34,049 bases of DNA from CBDDRG01 sp051306415 (GTDB lineage Bacteria; Pseudomonadota; Gammaproteobacteria; Pseudomonadales; Porticoccaceae). The notes under the pieces were generated by a model that searched no databases, was not told the origin of the DNA, and saw only the letters and a list, made by a program, of their open reading frames with translations. Location of the stretch: the NCBI GenBank assembly GCA_051306415.1, contig JBPPNE010000118.1, positions 1-34,049 of the forward strand, written 5' to 3'. The position numbers were made by a program, and so were the translations under genes. Positions 33,271 to 34,049 of this stretch are shown piece by piece. Within the stretch, counting starts at the first letter, position 1; each line of letters starts with the position of its first letter.

Positions 33271-33570
33271 ACAATAGCTACGATGTTGCTTTCACGAAGC
33301 TGAGTGCGCACGTTGAGCTAACATGTGCTGCGAATTACTCGTTACGCGCCAGCACGGAGCCTGTAAGCACCGATGGGCTCGTAGTACGGCGCGGAGTTAA
33401 AACGAGCGAATTGCTAGGCCGAGACTGAACTCGTCCAGTCCCTTCGATTCCTAATAAAACCACACAACAGCTGCTAAATACCTATTCATTTTGTTTTCTC
33501 AATCGTTGTAGCAGCTGTGTACCATCCGTGCAGTTTCGCTTATCTCCCTCCAGTCCAGCCGGCGCAGCCA
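33271..33570. other. Gene-free region with a long-loop inverted repeat
   Basis: About 300 bp without a gene. The only structure found is a perfect 10-bp inverted repeat, ACAGCTGCTA (33467-33476) and TAGCAGCTGT (33509-33518), around a 32-base T-rich loop. It is too far from either neighbour to be a clear terminator. A GTCCCTTCGATTCC stretch near 33438 recalls a tRNA T-arm but has no matching stem. Confidence 0.4.
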
Positions 33571-33735
33571 TCAGAGCGGTGGGCGCCTACCGAGCACCGT
33601 AAATACAACAAACAGGATGAGACCAACCACGAACAGAATCCAGGCGATATGGGTCGCCGTTCCCGCAATGCCCGTGAATCCTAATACTGCCGCCACAATG
33701 GCGATGATTAAAAATGTAACTGCCCATGAAAACAT
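33571..33735 (-). CDS. DUF1328 (YtjA-type) small membrane protein
   Basis: 54 aa, below usual ORF length cut-offs: MFSWAVTFLIIAIVAAVLGF, then TGIAGTATHIAWILFVVGLI, then LFVVFTVLGRRPPL and a TGA. It has two transmembrane helices joined by the GFTGIAGTA turn, the signature of the DUF1328/UPF0391 family. A strong GGAGGAAG site lies 4 bases before the ATG. Family members are small inner-membrane proteins of unknown function, often linked to stress or envelope regulons. It stands alone between the CoA-transferase gene and the transposase remnant. A longer frame on the same strand (33587-33775) overlaps it and is not the real gene. Confidence 0.88.
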   Translation of the reverse strand: MFSWAVTFLIIAIVAAVLGFTGIAGTATHIAWILFVVGLILFVVFTVLGRRPPL

Positions 33736-33925
33736 GTTTCTTCCTCCACTGCTTTTTGAAAAGCCAAGAAACCACTCGCTAGAACTACAGCGTCTATCGA
33801 TTATTTGACGCGTTGTTGCCTAGAGTAATGCTAGAAGATTGAAGATCACTGTCATAACAACGCTCAATCCTTTCCAACGATATCACAAATCCTATGGTTT
33901 TACCCCGATTTAACGGATGGCGGTT
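33736..33925. other. Intergenic region between DUF1328 gene and IS30-type element
   Basis: About 190 AT-richer bases, presumably with the DUF1328 promoter. Inverted arms GCGTTGTT (33810-33817) and AACAACGC (33856-33863) lie 38 bp apart; their meaning is unclear. Confidence 0.35.
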
Positions 33926-34048
33926 TCAAGTTTGAAGTGCAACACCGCCCATTGAGTTACTGATTTCACGTGAGAAGACCTCGAATGGGGTTTCGTAGTC
34001 GAGGCATCGACGTGGGCGATTGTTCAATTGCCGGGCAATGGCCTTCAG
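33926..34048 (-). mobile_element. IS30-type transposase, C-terminal fragment at the window edge
   Basis: Forty codons and a TGA are present, entering from the right edge: LKAIARQLNNRPRRCLDYET, then PFEVFSREISNSMGGVALQT. The LNNRPRRCLDYETPFEVF block is the conserved C-terminus of DDE transposases of the IS30 family. The sequence GTTTCAAGTTTGAAGTGCAAC at the end of the gene (about 33923-33943) is probably within or next to the terminal inverted repeat, so the element likely ends near 33920. Whether the element is complete depends on sequence beyond the window. Confidence 0.82.
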
Positions 34049-34049
34049 G

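Noticed and set aside
33430..33470. tRNA-like 3' end (TTCGATTCC ... ACCACA) as a possible integration site
   Set aside because: The flanking bases do not form a T-arm or acceptor stem.

Overview
The window is chromosomal DNA from a Gammaproteobacterium. Most of it is GC-rich and densely coding, with AcrAB/MexAB-type efflux pumps, MoeA/MoeB, a csgEFG curli secretion set, and redox and CoA enzymes typical of environmental bacteria that degrade hydrophobic compounds. I cannot name the species. A marine or soil oligotroph of the Spongiibacteraceae/Halieaceae kind would fit the gene mix, but that is inference. No rRNA, tRNA or CRISPR array was found.

Layout: (1) 1-4896, minus strand: RND adaptor, RND pump, then ubiX cut by the window edge, with a palindromic repeat between adaptor and pump. 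(2) 5210-7674, plus strand: AEC permease, a limonene-epoxide-hydrolase-like enzyme with all expected catalytic residues, and an EamA/DMT permease. (3) 7702-13183, minus strand: a one-directional curli block that looks more AT-rich than its surroundings. In transcription order it holds a LuxR-type regulator with an acyl-homoserine-lactone pocket, three curlin-repeat proteins, then csgE, csgF and csgG. There is no csgD or csgC. (4) 13415-18725: a TetR repressor divergent from a second AcrA/AcrB pair, with no TolC gene. (5) 18841-22562, minus strand: Baeyer-Villiger monooxygenase, GNAT acetyltransferase and homocysteine S-methyltransferase. (6) 22699-23829: a GlxA-like AraC regulator broken by two one-base frameshifts and by a 99-bp TA-flanked inverted-repeat element (MITE-like). 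(7) 23911-26316, minus strand: AcuI-type reductase, flavin reductase and glutathione S-transferase. (8) 26505-33270, plus strand: moeB-moeA, then aldehyde dehydrogenase, zinc alcohol dehydrogenase and a fused CoA-transferase. (9) The right end: a 54-residue DUF1328 membrane protein and the C-terminus of an IS30-type transposase running off the edge.

The most interesting part is the curli block. An apparently ligand-competent LuxR protein sits at the head of a curli gene set that contains an unusually long curlin (335 aa, about 26 half-repeats), a second curlin with two cysteines in its predicted mature part, and a third alternating-repeat curlin. Five tandem 16-bp repeats lie directly upstream of a possible promoter for the long curlin. 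The CsgG pore also has an altered constriction loop. A second theme is short low-copy tandem repeats (12-21 bp) just upstream of several unrelated genes. A third is the MITE, whose exact removal restores the reading frame of its host gene.
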